The notes beneath the pieces were generated by a model that worked only from the letters and a program-made list of their open reading frames with translations, was not told the origin of the DNA and ran no database searches. A DNA stretch of 64,000 nucleotides, from positions 1 to 64,000 of the forward strand of contig NZ_WXEX01000008.1 of assembly GCF_009877435.1 (NCBI RefSeq). Direction: 5' to 3'. This DNA is from Heliomicrobium gestii (GTDB taxonomy: Bacteria; Bacillota; Desulfitobacteriia; Heliobacteriales; Heliobacteriaceae). Shown piece after piece: positions 1-8,136 of this stretch (its first letter is position 1; each line of letters begins with the position of its first letter). The position numbers were made by a program, and so were the translations under genes.

Positions 1-63
1 AAATTGATTGGTTTCGCACGCTTTTGATTCGCAACTGTTCGATTTTCAAGGATCAAAGAAAAA

Positions 64-154
64 TGGCGGAGTGGGTGGGATTTGAACCCACGCTGGCCTT
101 ACGACCACTAACGATTTAGCAAACCGTCCTCTTCAGCCGCTTGAGTACCACTCC
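64..154 (-). tRNA. tRNA-Ser (anticodon GCU)
   Basis: On the minus strand a 91-nt cloverleaf with the long variable arm expected of a class II tRNA. The acceptor strands GGAGTGG and CCACTCC pair perfectly, the discriminator is G and CCA is encoded. The anticodon loop TTGCTAA, closed by ACGGT/ATCGT, gives anticodon GCU, reading AGC/AGU serine codons. It lies 7 nt downstream of tRNA-Asp and is probably cotranscribed with it from the promoter at 273-301. Confidence 0.97.
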
Positions 155-161
155 CGATAGA

Positions 162-238
162 TGGCGGAGCAGACGGGATTCGAACCCGCGATCTCCAGCG
201 TGACAGGCTGGCATGTTAGGCCTCTACACCACTGCTCC
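162..238 (-). tRNA. tRNA-Asp (anticodon GUC)
   Basis: A 77-nt cloverleaf on the minus strand with acceptor stem GGAGCAG/CTGCTCC, discriminator G and encoded CCA. The anticodon loop CTGTCAC, on stem CCAGC/GCTGG, gives GUC for aspartate. It is the first tRNA downstream of the promoter at 273-301 and is followed by tRNA-Ser. Confidence 0.97.
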
Positions 239-272
239 CCGTTGCGCCGGTTGAGCACCAGCGCGGATTTAT

Positions 273-301
273 AATATAACAAGAAACGCGAAATTTGTCA
301 A
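273..301 (-). promoter_or_regulatory. Sigma-A type promoter of the tRNA pair
   Basis: Reading leftward, TTGACA (296-301) and TATATT (273-278) are separated by exactly 17 nt, a near-perfect vegetative promoter. Transcription would start about 265, some 25 nt before tRNA-Asp. It sits between the stop codon of the DUF92 gene and the tRNA genes, so the tRNAs have their own promoter. Confidence 0.9.
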
Positions 302-326
302 AGGGTATTTTTATCCAACAAATCTC

Positions 327-1847
327 TCATTTCAAAGACGAAGCGACCAGCGCCGCCACCGCTGCGCCAAAGGCGGAACTGATGAAGTTCACCATGTCAT
401 TGTCCATAAAAGGCAGGCCGCGGCTGAACCGGTTTTTGACGCCGCTCCGGCTCACTTTCTTTTCTGTCTCCTTCCCCGTTTCAGCATTCACATACATGGT
501 TTGAACCGTCGCCCCGAGCAGGCTGTCAAAGAGCGAACCACCCAAGCCCCCGGCGACAGCGGCAGGAAGGATCCAGAAGCGGCCAACAAGATCTGCCGCG
601 CCACTCCGCCAAAGCTCTTGAACGCCCACGAACAGCCACACCGTCAGACCGATGAGCAGGCCACCCAATAGGGTGGCCAAAGTCCCGACGAGCGTAACGC
701 CTCCGCTCGTTCCCGGCGGCACCACGCGACCGGTGGTGATCAGACGCGGCGGCCGCCGGCTCAACACGCCGATCTCCGTGGCCCAGGTATCGGCATTGAC
801 AGTGGCCATCGTTCCAACGAAGGCGGCAAAGAAGGCTGGTTCTGCTGGGAAGAGAAAGTGCAGCACCGCCAGTACAGCGCCAAAACCGCCATTGGCCAGC
901 GCTTGTCCAAAATCGCGGCGACTGCCCTTGTCAAACTTTTCTTCGGCCACGGCGCTTTTTTGCGCCTCTTTGTACTTGGAAAGGGCGGATCCGTAGATGA
1001 AAAAGGCAACCAGTGTAAGGCCCCATACCCAGCCGCCAAAGCCAAAAATCAGCGTGCCGACAAGGATCGCCCCGGCTACCCCGCTGGCTGACAGGGATCG
1101 GCGCCGGTAGGCCAGCGCCGCGATGAGCGCGCTCAGGGCCAGTCCGAGCAGGATCATAGGCAGATCGACATTCCAGGTGACCAGCGCCCAGAGGAGCAGC
1201 GCCGTGCCGATAGGGACGGTGAAATTGTCCAAACCGCCCAGCGAAAGGGCCTCCAAAAAGGTGGCGATGAGGGCGAGGAGGAAGGCAATACCCACCGCTC
1301 CGCTTCCGTCGGTTCCGCTATCCATCCATAGAAGCGTGAGCAGGATTGATAAGAAACTGAAGGCGAACATGGCGGCGCTCCCCTCCCAGCTGCGCTGGTG
1401 ATCGCCAACCCTGTAAAAATGCTTTCCCAGAGCCTGTCCCAATACGGCGGCAAAGGCGTCTCCCCAGGTCATGGCCATGGTGGCCGCCACGGCGATGTAG
1501 ACCTGTCCCCGTGGCCAGAACCACAACAGCAACAGCGTCACCGACAGGATGAAATAGACCGTGCCTGGCCTTCCCCCGTCAAGATCCATCGCCTTGATCA
1601 AGCGGTAGCGGTAGCTGACGTAGTTGAACACGATAAAGGTCAGCGCCGGAATGATCCCCATGTACCAGTGGTCGAAGTGGGCGACGGCCCCGACGATCCA
1701 CATCCCTGCGCCGACATGGACGACCTTGCGGGTAAACTCAGCCGGGTAACGGCGCCATTTTTGAATCACCGTGGCCACGATCAAGAGACCCAGAATATAG
1801 GCATAGGATATCAACAGCCCATTGATATCATTTTGGCTGATCGCCAA
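327..1847 (-). CDS. Dolichol/phytol-kinase-like and DUF92 (TMEM19/VTE6-like) fusion membrane protein
   Basis: A 506-residue polytopic membrane protein made of two families joined end to end. Residues about 30-185 look like the dolichol kinase / phytol kinase / CDP-alcohol family: RKVVHVGAGMW near the start, then MTWGDAFAAVLG and RSWEGSAAMF. Residues about 245-500 match DUF92: SRRDFGQALANGG, VNADTWATEIG and VVPPGTSGGVT. In plants the separate proteins VTE5 (phytol kinase) and VTE6 (DUF92, phytyl-phosphate kinase) act in sequence, so this fusion could phosphorylate a prenol to its diphosphate; the substrate here is inferred. The start is TTG, with GGTGAGG a few bases upstream. It has its own candidate promoter at 1864-1891. 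Confidence 0.8.
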   Translation of the reverse strand: MAISQNDINGLLISYAYILGLLIVATVIQKWRRYPAEFTRKVVHVGAGMWIVGAVAHFDHWYMGIIPALTFIVFNYVSYRYRLIKAMDLDGGRPGTVYFILSVTLLLLWFWPRGQVYIAVAATMAMTWGDAFAAVLGQALGKHFYRVGDHQRSWEGSAAMFAFSFLSILLTLLWMDSGTDGSGAVGIAFLLALIATFLEALSLGGLDNFTVPIGTALLLWALVTWNVDLPMILLGLALSALIAALAYRRRSLSASGVAGAILVGTLIFGFGGWVWGLTLVAFFIYGSALSKYKEAQKSAVAEEKFDKGSRRDFGQALANGGFGAVLAVLHFLFPAEPAFFAAFVGTMATVNADTWATEIGVLSRRPPRLITTGRVVPPGTSGGVTLVGTLATLLGGLLIGLTVWLFVGVQELWRSGAADLVGRFWILPAAVAGGLGGSLFDSLLGATVQTMYVNAETGKETEKKVSRSGVKNRFSRGLPFMDNDMVNFISSAFGAAVAALVASSLK

Positions 1848-1863
1848 ACGCCCTCACCCCGCA

Positions 1864-1891
1864 ATTATCACCACATTTTTATCCGTTGCAA
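1864..1891 (-). promoter_or_regulatory. Candidate promoter of the DUF92 fusion gene
   Basis: Leftward TTGCAA (1886-1891) and GATAAT (1864-1869) with a 16-nt spacer, just after the terminator of the chemoreceptor gene and about 20 nt before the TTG start. Assigned from hexamer match and position only. Confidence 0.5.
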
Positions 1892-1963
1892 TCCTTTGAA
1901 ACATTCAAACGACGAACCTTCTTCATGGTAACATAGGGCGCCGAACGCGTAAATTGTACCGGC

Positions 1964-2001
1964 AAAAAAAGCGACGACCGCCGGTCTCCCCACCAGCGGT
2001 C
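1964..2001 (-). terminator. Rho-independent terminator of the chemoreceptor gene
   Basis: On the minus strand GACCGCTGGT, a GGGGAG loop and ACCGGCGGTC form a ten-pair stem (one wobble), followed after five bases by seven T (1964-1970). It lies 15 nt past the stop codon at 2016. Confidence 0.85.
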
Positions 2002-2015
2002 ATCTCGAACCAAGG

Positions 2016-4088
2016 TTATTTGATCTGGAACCGGCTTACCTGCCTCAACAGGTCATGGGAAAGTTTGGAGAGTTCTTCTGTCGCTTGTACAATGGTCCCG
2101 ATGGCGTCACGCTGTTCCTCGCCAGCCAGGGCGATCGTACTGATTGAATCGGAAATGGTCCGCGACGTGTCAACGAGACGGTTGACATGGCGATCGTTTT
2201 TCGCCACGATCTCCCTGTAGGAGGAGGCCAGATCAGACAGGCTGCCCTCCATCTCGAGGACCTTCTCCGTGATCGTCGTAAAGTTCCGACTGGCGCCTTT
2301 GATATGAAGGGTTCCCTGTTCCATCCGGCCGGTGCTCTCCCCGATGGCCTGGACCGCTTTGCGCAGGTTCGACTGTGTTGTATCAATCAATTGTGCGATA
2401 TCTTCGGTGGCTTTGGCTGTCTGTTCTGCCAGCTTCTTGATCTCACCGGCCACGACGGCAAAGCCTCTGCCCTGTTCACCGGCCCGGGCCGCTTCGATTG
2501 CGGCGTTGAGGGAAAGCAGGTTGGTCTGGGCGGCGACACTGGAGATCATCTCCAGGATCCTGCCGATTTCCTGTGAACTCGATTCCGATTCCTCAATGAT
2601 GGCGTTCATATTCCGGTTAGAACTGTGCAGCCGCTCGATATCGGTGACGACCATCTCCATCTCCTGAGCGCCCTTCCGGGAGATCTCCACCGTGTTTCGA
2701 GAAAAGGCGACGGTCTGTTCAATCTCCGTAGCCACCGCCAGCATCTCACCGTAAATGTGTTGAAAGACGTCAAAGATGCTGTCACTGTTCTTTTCTCCGT
2801 CGCCGGTAACACGAGAGATGTCGGTGATGCTTTCCACCACCTGCTCCATGCTGCTGGAACACTCCTCAGCCCGATTCAGACATGTCTCTGAGGAGTGCGC
2901 CACCTGGTGAGAGCGCTCCTGGATAGCCATCACCAGTTCACGCATGTTGGCGGCCATCTGATTGACATTGGCGGCCAATCTCGCCAGTTCGTCATCGCCG
3001 CTGATGGTCACCTGCTCGGTCAGATTCCCACCGGCGATCTCCTTGATCTTCCGCTCAATCTGTTCGATCGGCCGCGTAATCCCGCCAGCGATCCAGAAAG
3101 CGACAGCCGCTGCCGCCAGCACAATCAAGAGGGTCATCCCGGTGTTTTTCATCAGAAAGCTGTTTACCATTGCCATGGCAGCCGACTGTTCCTGAATCGA
3201 GATGACAGCCCAGCGTTTGGCGTTTCCGGGCAGTTGCACCGGGGAATAGGCGGCCACATAACCCTTCCCGTAGCTGTCTCTATAGGCGATGGCGTCTGTT
3301 TCCCCAGCCAACGCCCGCTCAACGGCCCCCTTGAGTTCTGCTGGGACACTAAAAGACTGTTCCTCCACCTTCTGGTTGCCGTTGGCGTCAAAGACCACAT
3401 TCCCTTGGCTGTCCTTGACAAGCACCTTGTAGGTCATCTTCTTGTAGTTATAGGCTTCCGCCAACTGCGTCCGATCCGGATGGGCCACGACTCCGCCGTC
3501 TTCGTCCAAGATCATGGCATACTGCCCCTCAGCCGAATCCATCTTCTCCACAAACTCCTGCAAGGCGCCCAATTTCAAATCAGCGCCAAAAACGCCCACC
3601 AGTTTTCCTTCCTGCCGGATGGGCAGGATGACGGAAGACACAGCAATGTTGCCGCTCACTGAAAAATAGGAGGGCGTGATAAAGGGTTTGTCCGGATCTT
3701 TCATGATCTGTTTAAACCACCAGCGGTTCGAACGATCGCCCAGGTTCCCGCTGGAGCGGGCCGTCTGCATCCCATCTGTCCCCTGAACATAAAGGAGTTC
3801 AAAATAGGGATTGGACTGGATAGTCGAAGCCAGCGCCTTTTGCTGTTTTGCCGGTTCAAAAGCGGTGATGTCACTGCTCTTGGCCAAGACATCGCTGACA
3901 CTGTAGGCCTTTTCCAGATAGGTTTGCACATTGCCAGCGATCATGGTGGCGTAGGCCTTGGTCTTATCCTTGGCATAACGCGAAAAATCGCTTTCCAACA
4001 TCACATAGCCGATGACATTGTAAACGAGACAGGGAATAATGACGAGAAGCAACGTTGCCGCCAATACCCGCGTTCGGATTGAGCGCAT
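2016..4088 (-). CDS. Methyl-accepting chemotaxis protein with dCache-type sensor
   Basis: A 690-residue transmembrane chemoreceptor. An N-terminal membrane segment (about 7-29) and a second one (about 320-340) flank a large extracellular region of double-Cache type; [14 protein letters not shown] and [14 protein letters not shown] are typical. A HAMP segment follows ([14 protein letters not shown]), then the signalling coiled coil whose tip includes [20 protein letters not shown], the CheA/CheW contact motif. The ligand cannot be read from sequence; small acids are common for this sensor type. It stands alone, far from the flagellar operon, with hairpins in its 5' region (4216-4260). The ATG has GGTG 8 nt upstream. 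Confidence 0.95.
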   Translation of the reverse strand: MRSIRTRVLAATLLLVIIPCLVYNVIGYVMLESDFSRYAKDKTKAYATMIAGNVQTYLEKAYSVSDVLAKSSDITAFEPAKQQKALASTIQSNPYFELLYVQGTDGMQTARSSGNLGDRSNRWWFKQIMKDPDKPFITPSYFSVSGNIAVSSVILPIRQEGKLVGVFGADLKLGALQEFVEKMDSAEGQYAMILDEDGGVVAHPDRTQLAEAYNYKKMTYKVLVKDSQGNVVFDANGNQKVEEQSFSVPAELKGAVERALAGETDAIAYRDSYGKGYVAAYSPVQLPGNAKRWAVISIQEQSAAMAMVNSFLMKNTGMTLLIVLAAAAVAFWIAGGITRPIEQIERKIKEIAGGNLTEQVTISGDDELARLAANVNQMAANMRELVMAIQERSHQVAHSSETCLNRAEECSSSMEQVVESITDISRVTGDGEKNSDSIFDVFQHIYGEMLAVATEIEQTVAFSRNTVEISRKGAQEMEMVVTDIERLHSSNRNMNAIIEESESSSQEIGRILEMISSVAAQTNLLSLNAAIEAARAGEQGRGFAVVAGEIKKLAEQTAKATEDIAQLIDTTQSNLRKAVQAIGESTGRMEQGTLHIKGASRNFTTITEKVLEMEGSLSDLASSYREIVAKNDRHVNRLVDTSRTISDSISTIALAGEEQRDAIGTIVQATEELSKLSHDLLRQVSRFQIK

Positions 4089-4215
4089 GGAAACACCTTG
4101 CCTTTCAGCCGTCGCATTCGATTTGTTTTTTCTATCATAAAAGAACCCCTCCGCGAAATGTGTCGAAATATGTAGAACAGTTTAAAACCATCGTACAATT
4201 TCTGAGTTTTAACAT

Positions 4216-4260
4216 AAAAAAAATAACCCCGCGTCCCTTTTGTCCGAGATAGCGGGATTA
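4216..4260 (-). terminator. Terminator-like hairpin 5' of the chemoreceptor gene
   Basis: Minus-strand TAATCCCGC and GCGGGGTTA pair over nine positions (one wobble) around an 18-19 nt loop. Eight T follow (4216-4223). It lies about 130 nt before the chemoreceptor start and after another terminator, so it may be a leader attenuator instead of a simple end-of-gene terminator. Confidence 0.7.
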
Positions 4261-4399
4261 CATTACGGACAGTGTAAAACAAAGGAATAGGGATCCTTGC
4301 CGATTATACATGGTGATGCATCAATGTTAGATGAATAATAGCAGACTCCAGAAGACATACAGGGCAATTGAAACAGAAAAATCAAAAACCCGAATGTTT

Positions 4400-4458
4400 T
4401 CAACAAAAATAACAAACACGCTGACTGCGCATCCGAGACAAGCGCAGCAGCGTGTTTG
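4400..4458 (-). terminator. Terminator of the cysteine-rich gene
   Basis: A long inverted repeat: CAAACACGCTG (4413-4423) with CAGCGTGTTTG (4448-4458), plus an inner CTGCGC/GCGCAG pair. On the minus strand it is followed by TTATTTTTGTTG. It lies about 75 nt past the stop of the small gene at 4532. Confidence 0.8.
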
Positions 4459-4531
4459 AAAAACAATCACCCAATAAAAATCGCCTGCAACAAAATCACC
4501 TATCGAACCCCGCTCCAGAGTAAATCACCGG

Positions 4532-4765
4532 TTACGAAGCTTCGCTGCAGAGACCATCCTTCGGTTGGTAATGGAGGCCCATGACACCATTGACGCGGTA
4601 GGCGTCGAGACAGTACTTGCAAAGCATGTTTTTCGCCGGGCAACTGGCGTCATTGACGCATTCGTTGCAGAATTCGGCTTTACATGTGGGATGCCAGGTG
4701 CCCGAGCAATCCAGTCTGTGGTGAATGCCGCTCTGGCTGTCCTTCCATTTCGACCATTCAAACAT
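4532..4765 (-). CDS. Small eight-cysteine protein, unknown function
   Basis: 77 residues, not recognised as a named family. Cysteines are at 20, 28, 33, 36, 42, 49, 52 and 73, giving CxxC pairs at 33-36 and 49-52, with histidines at 15, 16, 25 and 65. This spacing suggests one or two structural zinc sites or an Fe-S site, which is inference. The frame was chosen because GAGGAGG lies 8 nt before its ATG and because the overlapping alternative frame has no ribosome site and no coherent composition. It has its own terminator, so it is probably monocistronic. Confidence 0.75.
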   Translation of the reverse strand: MFEWSKWKDSQSGIHHRLDCSGTWHPTCKAEFCNECVNDASCPAKNMLCKYCLDAYRVNGVMGLHYQPKDGLCSEAS

Positions 4766-4845
4766 GGGGCATTCCTCCTCAAACCTAATAGGGCTGAGAT
4801 ATTTTCAGATTATTCTGATTGATTACTCAGCTTACCTATAGGTTA

Positions 4846-4878
4846 TGTCAGTTGACTGTCAGTTGACTGTCAGTTGAC
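4846..4878. repeat. Three perfect tandem copies of an 11-bp unit
   Basis: TGTCAGTTGAC is repeated three times without mismatch at 4846-4856, 4857-4867 and 4868-4878. The array covers the last codons and stop of the lipoprotein gene (stop at 4859-4861) and extends into the intergenic region. An 11-bp period is close to one helical turn but out of frame. Confidence 0.95.
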
Positions 4879-5293
4879 CATTGACAAATTGAACCGTATA
4901 GGTGGCAAAGACCTTCGTCTCACCGGTTCGCTTGTCTACTTGCTTGACCTCGATGGCGCCGTTGGCTTGGACCGTCGCTTTGTATTCCCAATCCAAAATC
5001 GAGGCGATCGTCAGATCGACCAGTTCCGTTCTACCCATCTCGTCCCAGTTGATCGTTCCGTCGGGGTTCACCAACTTATCATTTTTTGCCTTCGTTTCGT
5101 CAATCTTCTTCTGCAGCGCCTCCTTGAGCCGATTGGCGACTTCACTCTTCGAGAACCCTTGAACCTTATCGACCACATTTTTTAGGTCCGGCGCCTTCAT
5201 GGTCTCGGTTGATGGCGCTGAACATCCGGATAAAATAAGTAAACTCCCGACGAATGCCGTCAGGAGAAGTAACCGCCACGGAATATGCCCCAT
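4859..5293 (-). CDS. Small lipoprotein, unknown function
   Basis: 144 residues with a lipoprotein signal: positively charged start, hydrophobic run LLLLTAFVGSLLIL and lipobox LSGC. The mature part is hydrophilic, with a predicted helical Lys/Glu-rich stretch and then a short domain ending in QFVNGQLTVN. I do not recognise the family. The start was set at ATGGGGCAT because AGGGGG lies 7 nt upstream; an ATG two codons earlier is too close to that site. The C-terminal codons overlap the 11-bp tandem repeat. Confidence 0.8.
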   Translation of the reverse strand: MGHIPWRLLLLTAFVGSLLILSGCSAPSTETMKAPDLKNVVDKVQGFSKSEVANRLKEALQKKIDETKAKNDKLVNPDGTINWDEMGRTELVDLTIASILDWEYKATVQANGAIEVKQVDKRTGETKVFATYTVQFVNGQLTVN

Positions 5294-5374
5294 GTCCATT
5301 CCCCCTGATGTGGTGTTTCTTGCCGAAAGGGCAAATGTTCTTATCTCCATCATACATCAAAGTCTGTCGCTGGT

Positions 5375-6895
5375 CTAGCCATTGTACCAGTCCGATCGAG
5401 TGCCAAGGGCAAAGGCCAGTCGGCGGATCCCCTCTGTGATTTGCTCTTCTGCCAGATGACCGTACCCGAGCAGGATTTTGTCCGAATGGTGTCCCTTGAG
5501 CAAGGCCCTGTCCTCGACTGGATAGACGCGGACGCCGGCGGAGCGGCATCGGCTCAACGCCTTCTCATCCAAAACATGTCCCGGAAACTGCGCGACCAGG
5601 TGCAGTCCCGCCGCATCGCCGCCGATCCGGATGGCTCCCGAAAAAAACCGGTTCAGTTCCTGCACCACCTGGGCGCGGCGGCTTTTGTAGACTTTTTTCA
5701 TCCGAGCCACATGACGTCCCAGGTGGCCTTCGCCGATGAATGCCGCCAGCACCCGCTGTTCCAGACTGGGGCAGTGGATATCGGAGAGCCGTTTGCACTC
5801 CCGGCAAGGCGCCACCAGTTTCTCCGGGAGGATCAAGCAGCCCAAGCGAAGCGCCGGCGACAAAATCTTGCTGAAGGAGCCGATATAGATGACCCGTTCG
5901 GGATCTAGGCCTTGCAATGCGCCGATAGGGGCGCCGGTGTAACGAAACTCGCTGTCATAATCGTCCTCCACGATAAAACAGTCCCTCTGGCGCGCATACT
6001 GGACCAGTTCGATCCGTCGCTGGGCCGGTAGAACTCCGCCCAAGGGAAACTGGTGGGAGGGCGTGGTGAAGATAAAAGCCGGACACGCCGCTTCGGGGAG
6101 CAAATCCGTACGGAGTCCCAACTCGTCGACAGGCACCGGGAGGAGCGGCGAACCACTGGCGCTGAAAGCGCGGCGCACATCCTCGTTGGTCGGATCCTCC
6201 ATAATCATCGGCCGTTGCGCCTGCAGGAGCACCTTGGCCACCAGATTCAGGCCCTGCATCGCCCCGGTGGTGATCACGATCTGGTCGCCAATACAACAAA
6301 GGCCGCGCGTGCGCATCAGGTGGTCGGCCAAAAGTCGCCGGAGTTCGGGACTTCCCTGGGGATCGCCGTAACTCCAGTCTGCCGGCGTCATCTCCATACA
6401 GACTTTATGGAGCAGCGTCGCCCACTTTTTCTGCGGAAACTGATCCAGACAGGGCAAGCCGGATCGAAAGTCGATGACCGGCTGGCGGGCAGGAGAAACA
6501 GACACCGCCAGATCCAAAAGCGCCCCCGGAGTCTGCGCCTCTTGAGCGACCTCATCGGCTGTGATGTCGTCTCCCAGAACCCAATGGGATGCGCCTGATC
6601 GAACGCCTCCATCGTAGGTCGAGAAATCGACGCCTGACGCCGGGTTTTTCGAGAGCCCGAGTTCTACGTAGGTGCCGGAGCCGGGTCGGCTAGCTAGATA
6701 CCCTTCCGCCAGGAGTTGATCATAGGCCTCGGCGACGACATTGCGGGAAACCCCCAGTTGTTCAGCCAGTTCCCGTGTCGACGAGAGACGTTCTCCTCCT
6801 TGCAAACGCCCACTCAATACGGCTTGGCGGATCTGTTGATAGATCTGCCGGTTCAAGGGCAGATCACGCCCTCTTTCAATAGATAACCAGATCAT
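5375..6895 (-). CDS. MocR/PdxR-family transcription regulator (GntR-HTH plus aminotransferase fold)
   Basis: About 506 residues. An N-terminal winged helix of GntR type (residues about 10-80, with LSSTRELAEQLGVSRN) is joined by a linker to a class I aminotransferase fold. The PLP-binding segment SFSKILSPALRLG keeps the lysine, and VEDDYDSEFRY matches the family. Such proteins use PLP as an effector and usually control an adjacent divergent gene, here the EamA exporter beginning at 7043. The ATG at 6895 was chosen for GGAG 6 nt upstream; an in-frame start 19 codons earlier lacks support. Confidence 0.92.
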   Translation of the reverse strand: MIWLSIERGRDLPLNRQIYQQIRQAVLSGRLQGGERLSSTRELAEQLGVSRNVVAEAYDQLLAEGYLASRPGSGTYVELGLSKNPASGVDFSTYDGGVRSGASHWVLGDDITADEVAQEAQTPGALLDLAVSVSPARQPVIDFRSGLPCLDQFPQKKWATLLHKVCMEMTPADWSYGDPQGSPELRRLLADHLMRTRGLCCIGDQIVITTGAMQGLNLVAKVLLQAQRPMIMEDPTNEDVRRAFSASGSPLLPVPVDELGLRTDLLPEAACPAFIFTTPSHQFPLGGVLPAQRRIELVQYARQRDCFIVEDDYDSEFRYTGAPIGALQGLDPERVIYIGSFSKILSPALRLGCLILPEKLVAPCRECKRLSDIHCPSLEQRVLAAFIGEGHLGRHVARMKKVYKSRRAQVVQELNRFFSGAIRIGGDAAGLHLVAQFPGHVLDEKALSRCRSAGVRVYPVEDRALLKGHHSDKILLGYGHLAEEQITEGIRRLAFALGTRSDWYNG

Positions 6896-7042
6896 CCCTT
6901 GCTCCCCCCTGCCCACGCCTTCCCACACCGAAACTGGCCCTCTAAAAAGCACAGAAGAGTGGCGCTACAACCATTCCACTTTCTCATGCTATTGTACAAG
7001 AAAGCAGCCCTGAAGGGCGAGATGAATCGAGGAGGGTATTTG

Positions 7043-8020
7043 GTGACCGTGAATCTTTCCGCATTTTTTTACCTCGGTGGGGCCATGGCCTTGATCGGCA
7101 GTTCTGTCTGTTTTGGCAAAGCGGTGACCGATTCGATGCCCCTATCTCTGGCCTCGGCCATCCGCTACGCCATCTCCTTGCTCTGCCTCCTCCCGCTCTT
7201 CTGGCGTGAGCGGCGGGATCTGCCGACCCTGAGAAAAAAGGACTGGCTGATCCTGATCCTACAGGGCTTGACGGGCCAATTTCTGTTCAGTCTCTTTCTT
7301 CTTTACGGCTTGCGCCATCTCTCGGCCTCAGAAAGCGGGATCTTGACGAGCACCATGCCTGCCGTCATCGCGGTGCTCTCCTTCCTGTTCCTGAAAGAAA
7401 ACATCAGCCGTCAAAAAGCGACTGCCATCGCCTCCGTCGTCGCCGGCATCGTGCTCATGAATTACTTCGGCGCCGCACAGCTGGATCAACGGGGCGCCAA
7501 CCCGCTGCTGGGGAGCATCCTCGTCTTCGGCGCTGTCATCGGCGAATCCCTCTTCACCATCTTCAGCAAGGTGCTGACGGCACGCCTGCGCCCGATCACG
7601 ATCGCCACCGTGGTCACCTTCTTCGGCTTCCTGCCTTTTCTGCCTTTTGCGGCCTATGAGGCCCTAACCTTCGACTTCACCGCATTGTCCTGGAAGGTCT
7701 GGGTTGCCCTGTTTCTCTACGGCTCACTCATCACCGTTGCGCCCTTCTACCTCTACTGCCGCGGTCTGGCCCTGGCGTCGGCCGGCACAGCGGCCGTGTT
7801 CACCGGCGTCATGCCGGTCAGCAGCGTGATCTGCGCCTACCTCTTCCTCGGCGAACCCTTCCTCTGGTTTCACCTGCTGGGTATGGGCGGCGTGCTGCTC
7901 GGGATCGCTTGCATCGCCGGAGAATCGCCGTCCGTAGACGCATCCGAGGCAGCGTCATCACAGGGCATGAAATCGCCGCTCCCTCTGGCGAACGAGAATA
8001 GGTCCGAAACCTCCAGTTAG
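7043..8020 (+). CDS. EamA/DMT-family transporter
   Basis: 325 residues and about ten hydrophobic segments arranged as two EamA repeats, the drug/metabolite transporter fold. The first repeat ends near FLFLKENISRQKA and the second near YLFLGEPFLW, the usual mirrored motifs. The start is GTG at 7043 with AGGAGG 7 nt upstream; more upstream in-frame starts would run into the promoter region. It is divergent from the MocR-type regulator, a common pairing in which the regulator controls the exporter. The substrate is unknown. One of only two plus-strand genes here. Confidence 0.9.
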   Translation: MTVNLSAFFYLGGAMALIGSSVCFGKAVTDSMPLSLASAIRYAISLLCLLPLFWRERRDLPTLRKKDWLILILQGLTGQFLFSLFLLYGLRHLSASESGILTSTMPAVIAVLSFLFLKENISRQKATAIASVVAGIVLMNYFGAAQLDQRGANPLLGSILVFGAVIGESLFTIFSKVLTARLRPITIATVVTFFGFLPFLPFAAYEALTFDFTALSWKVWVALFLYGSLITVAPFYLYCRGLALASAGTAAVFTGVMPVSSVICAYLFLGEPFLWFHLLGMGGVLLGIACIAGESPSVDASEAASSQGMKSPLPLANENRSETSS

Positions 8021-8041
8021 GTCAAACAAGAAAATAATAGA

Positions 8042-8082
8042 AAAACCCCGCAGGCAGGCCTTCCGGCACGCTGCGGGGTTTT
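8042..8082. terminator. Bidirectional terminator between EamA and potD
   Basis: AAACCCCGCA and TGCGGGGTTT form the stem, flanked by A-rich sequence on the left and TTTT on the right. It can end both the rightward EamA transcript and the leftward pot operon. Confidence 0.9.
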
Positions 8083-8136
8083 GACACTTGTAGCCGTAGA
8101 CTTCCTTTGGAGAAGCAGAAGACCGTTTTCGCCCCT

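Larger units (their letters stand above)
4089..4531. other. Gene-free stretch with two hairpins
   Basis: There is no credible gene here; short open frames lack ribosome sites. Reading leftward it holds an intrinsic terminator for the cysteine-rich gene (4400-4458), a TATAAT hexamer (4303-4308) with only a weak -35, a second terminator-like hairpin (4216-4260) and the chemoreceptor leader. No core of a known c-di-GMP riboswitch was recognised. Confidence 0.6.

Noticed and set aside
2895-3662. Long plus-strand open frame opposite the chemoreceptor
   Set aside because: Shadow of the chemoreceptor codons; no ribosome site or recognisable domain.
4089-4412. Possible c-di-GMP (GEMM) riboswitch before the chemoreceptor
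   Set aside because: The conserved GEMM core segments were not found, only a terminator-like hairpin.
4263-4466. 67-residue hydrophobic open frame upstream of the chemoreceptor
   Set aside because: It covers a terminator stem, has no ribosome site and unbalanced composition.
4525-4782. Alternative 85-residue frame overlapping the cysteine-rich gene
   Set aside because: It lacks a ribosome site, while the chosen frame has GAGGAGG and a regular cysteine pattern.
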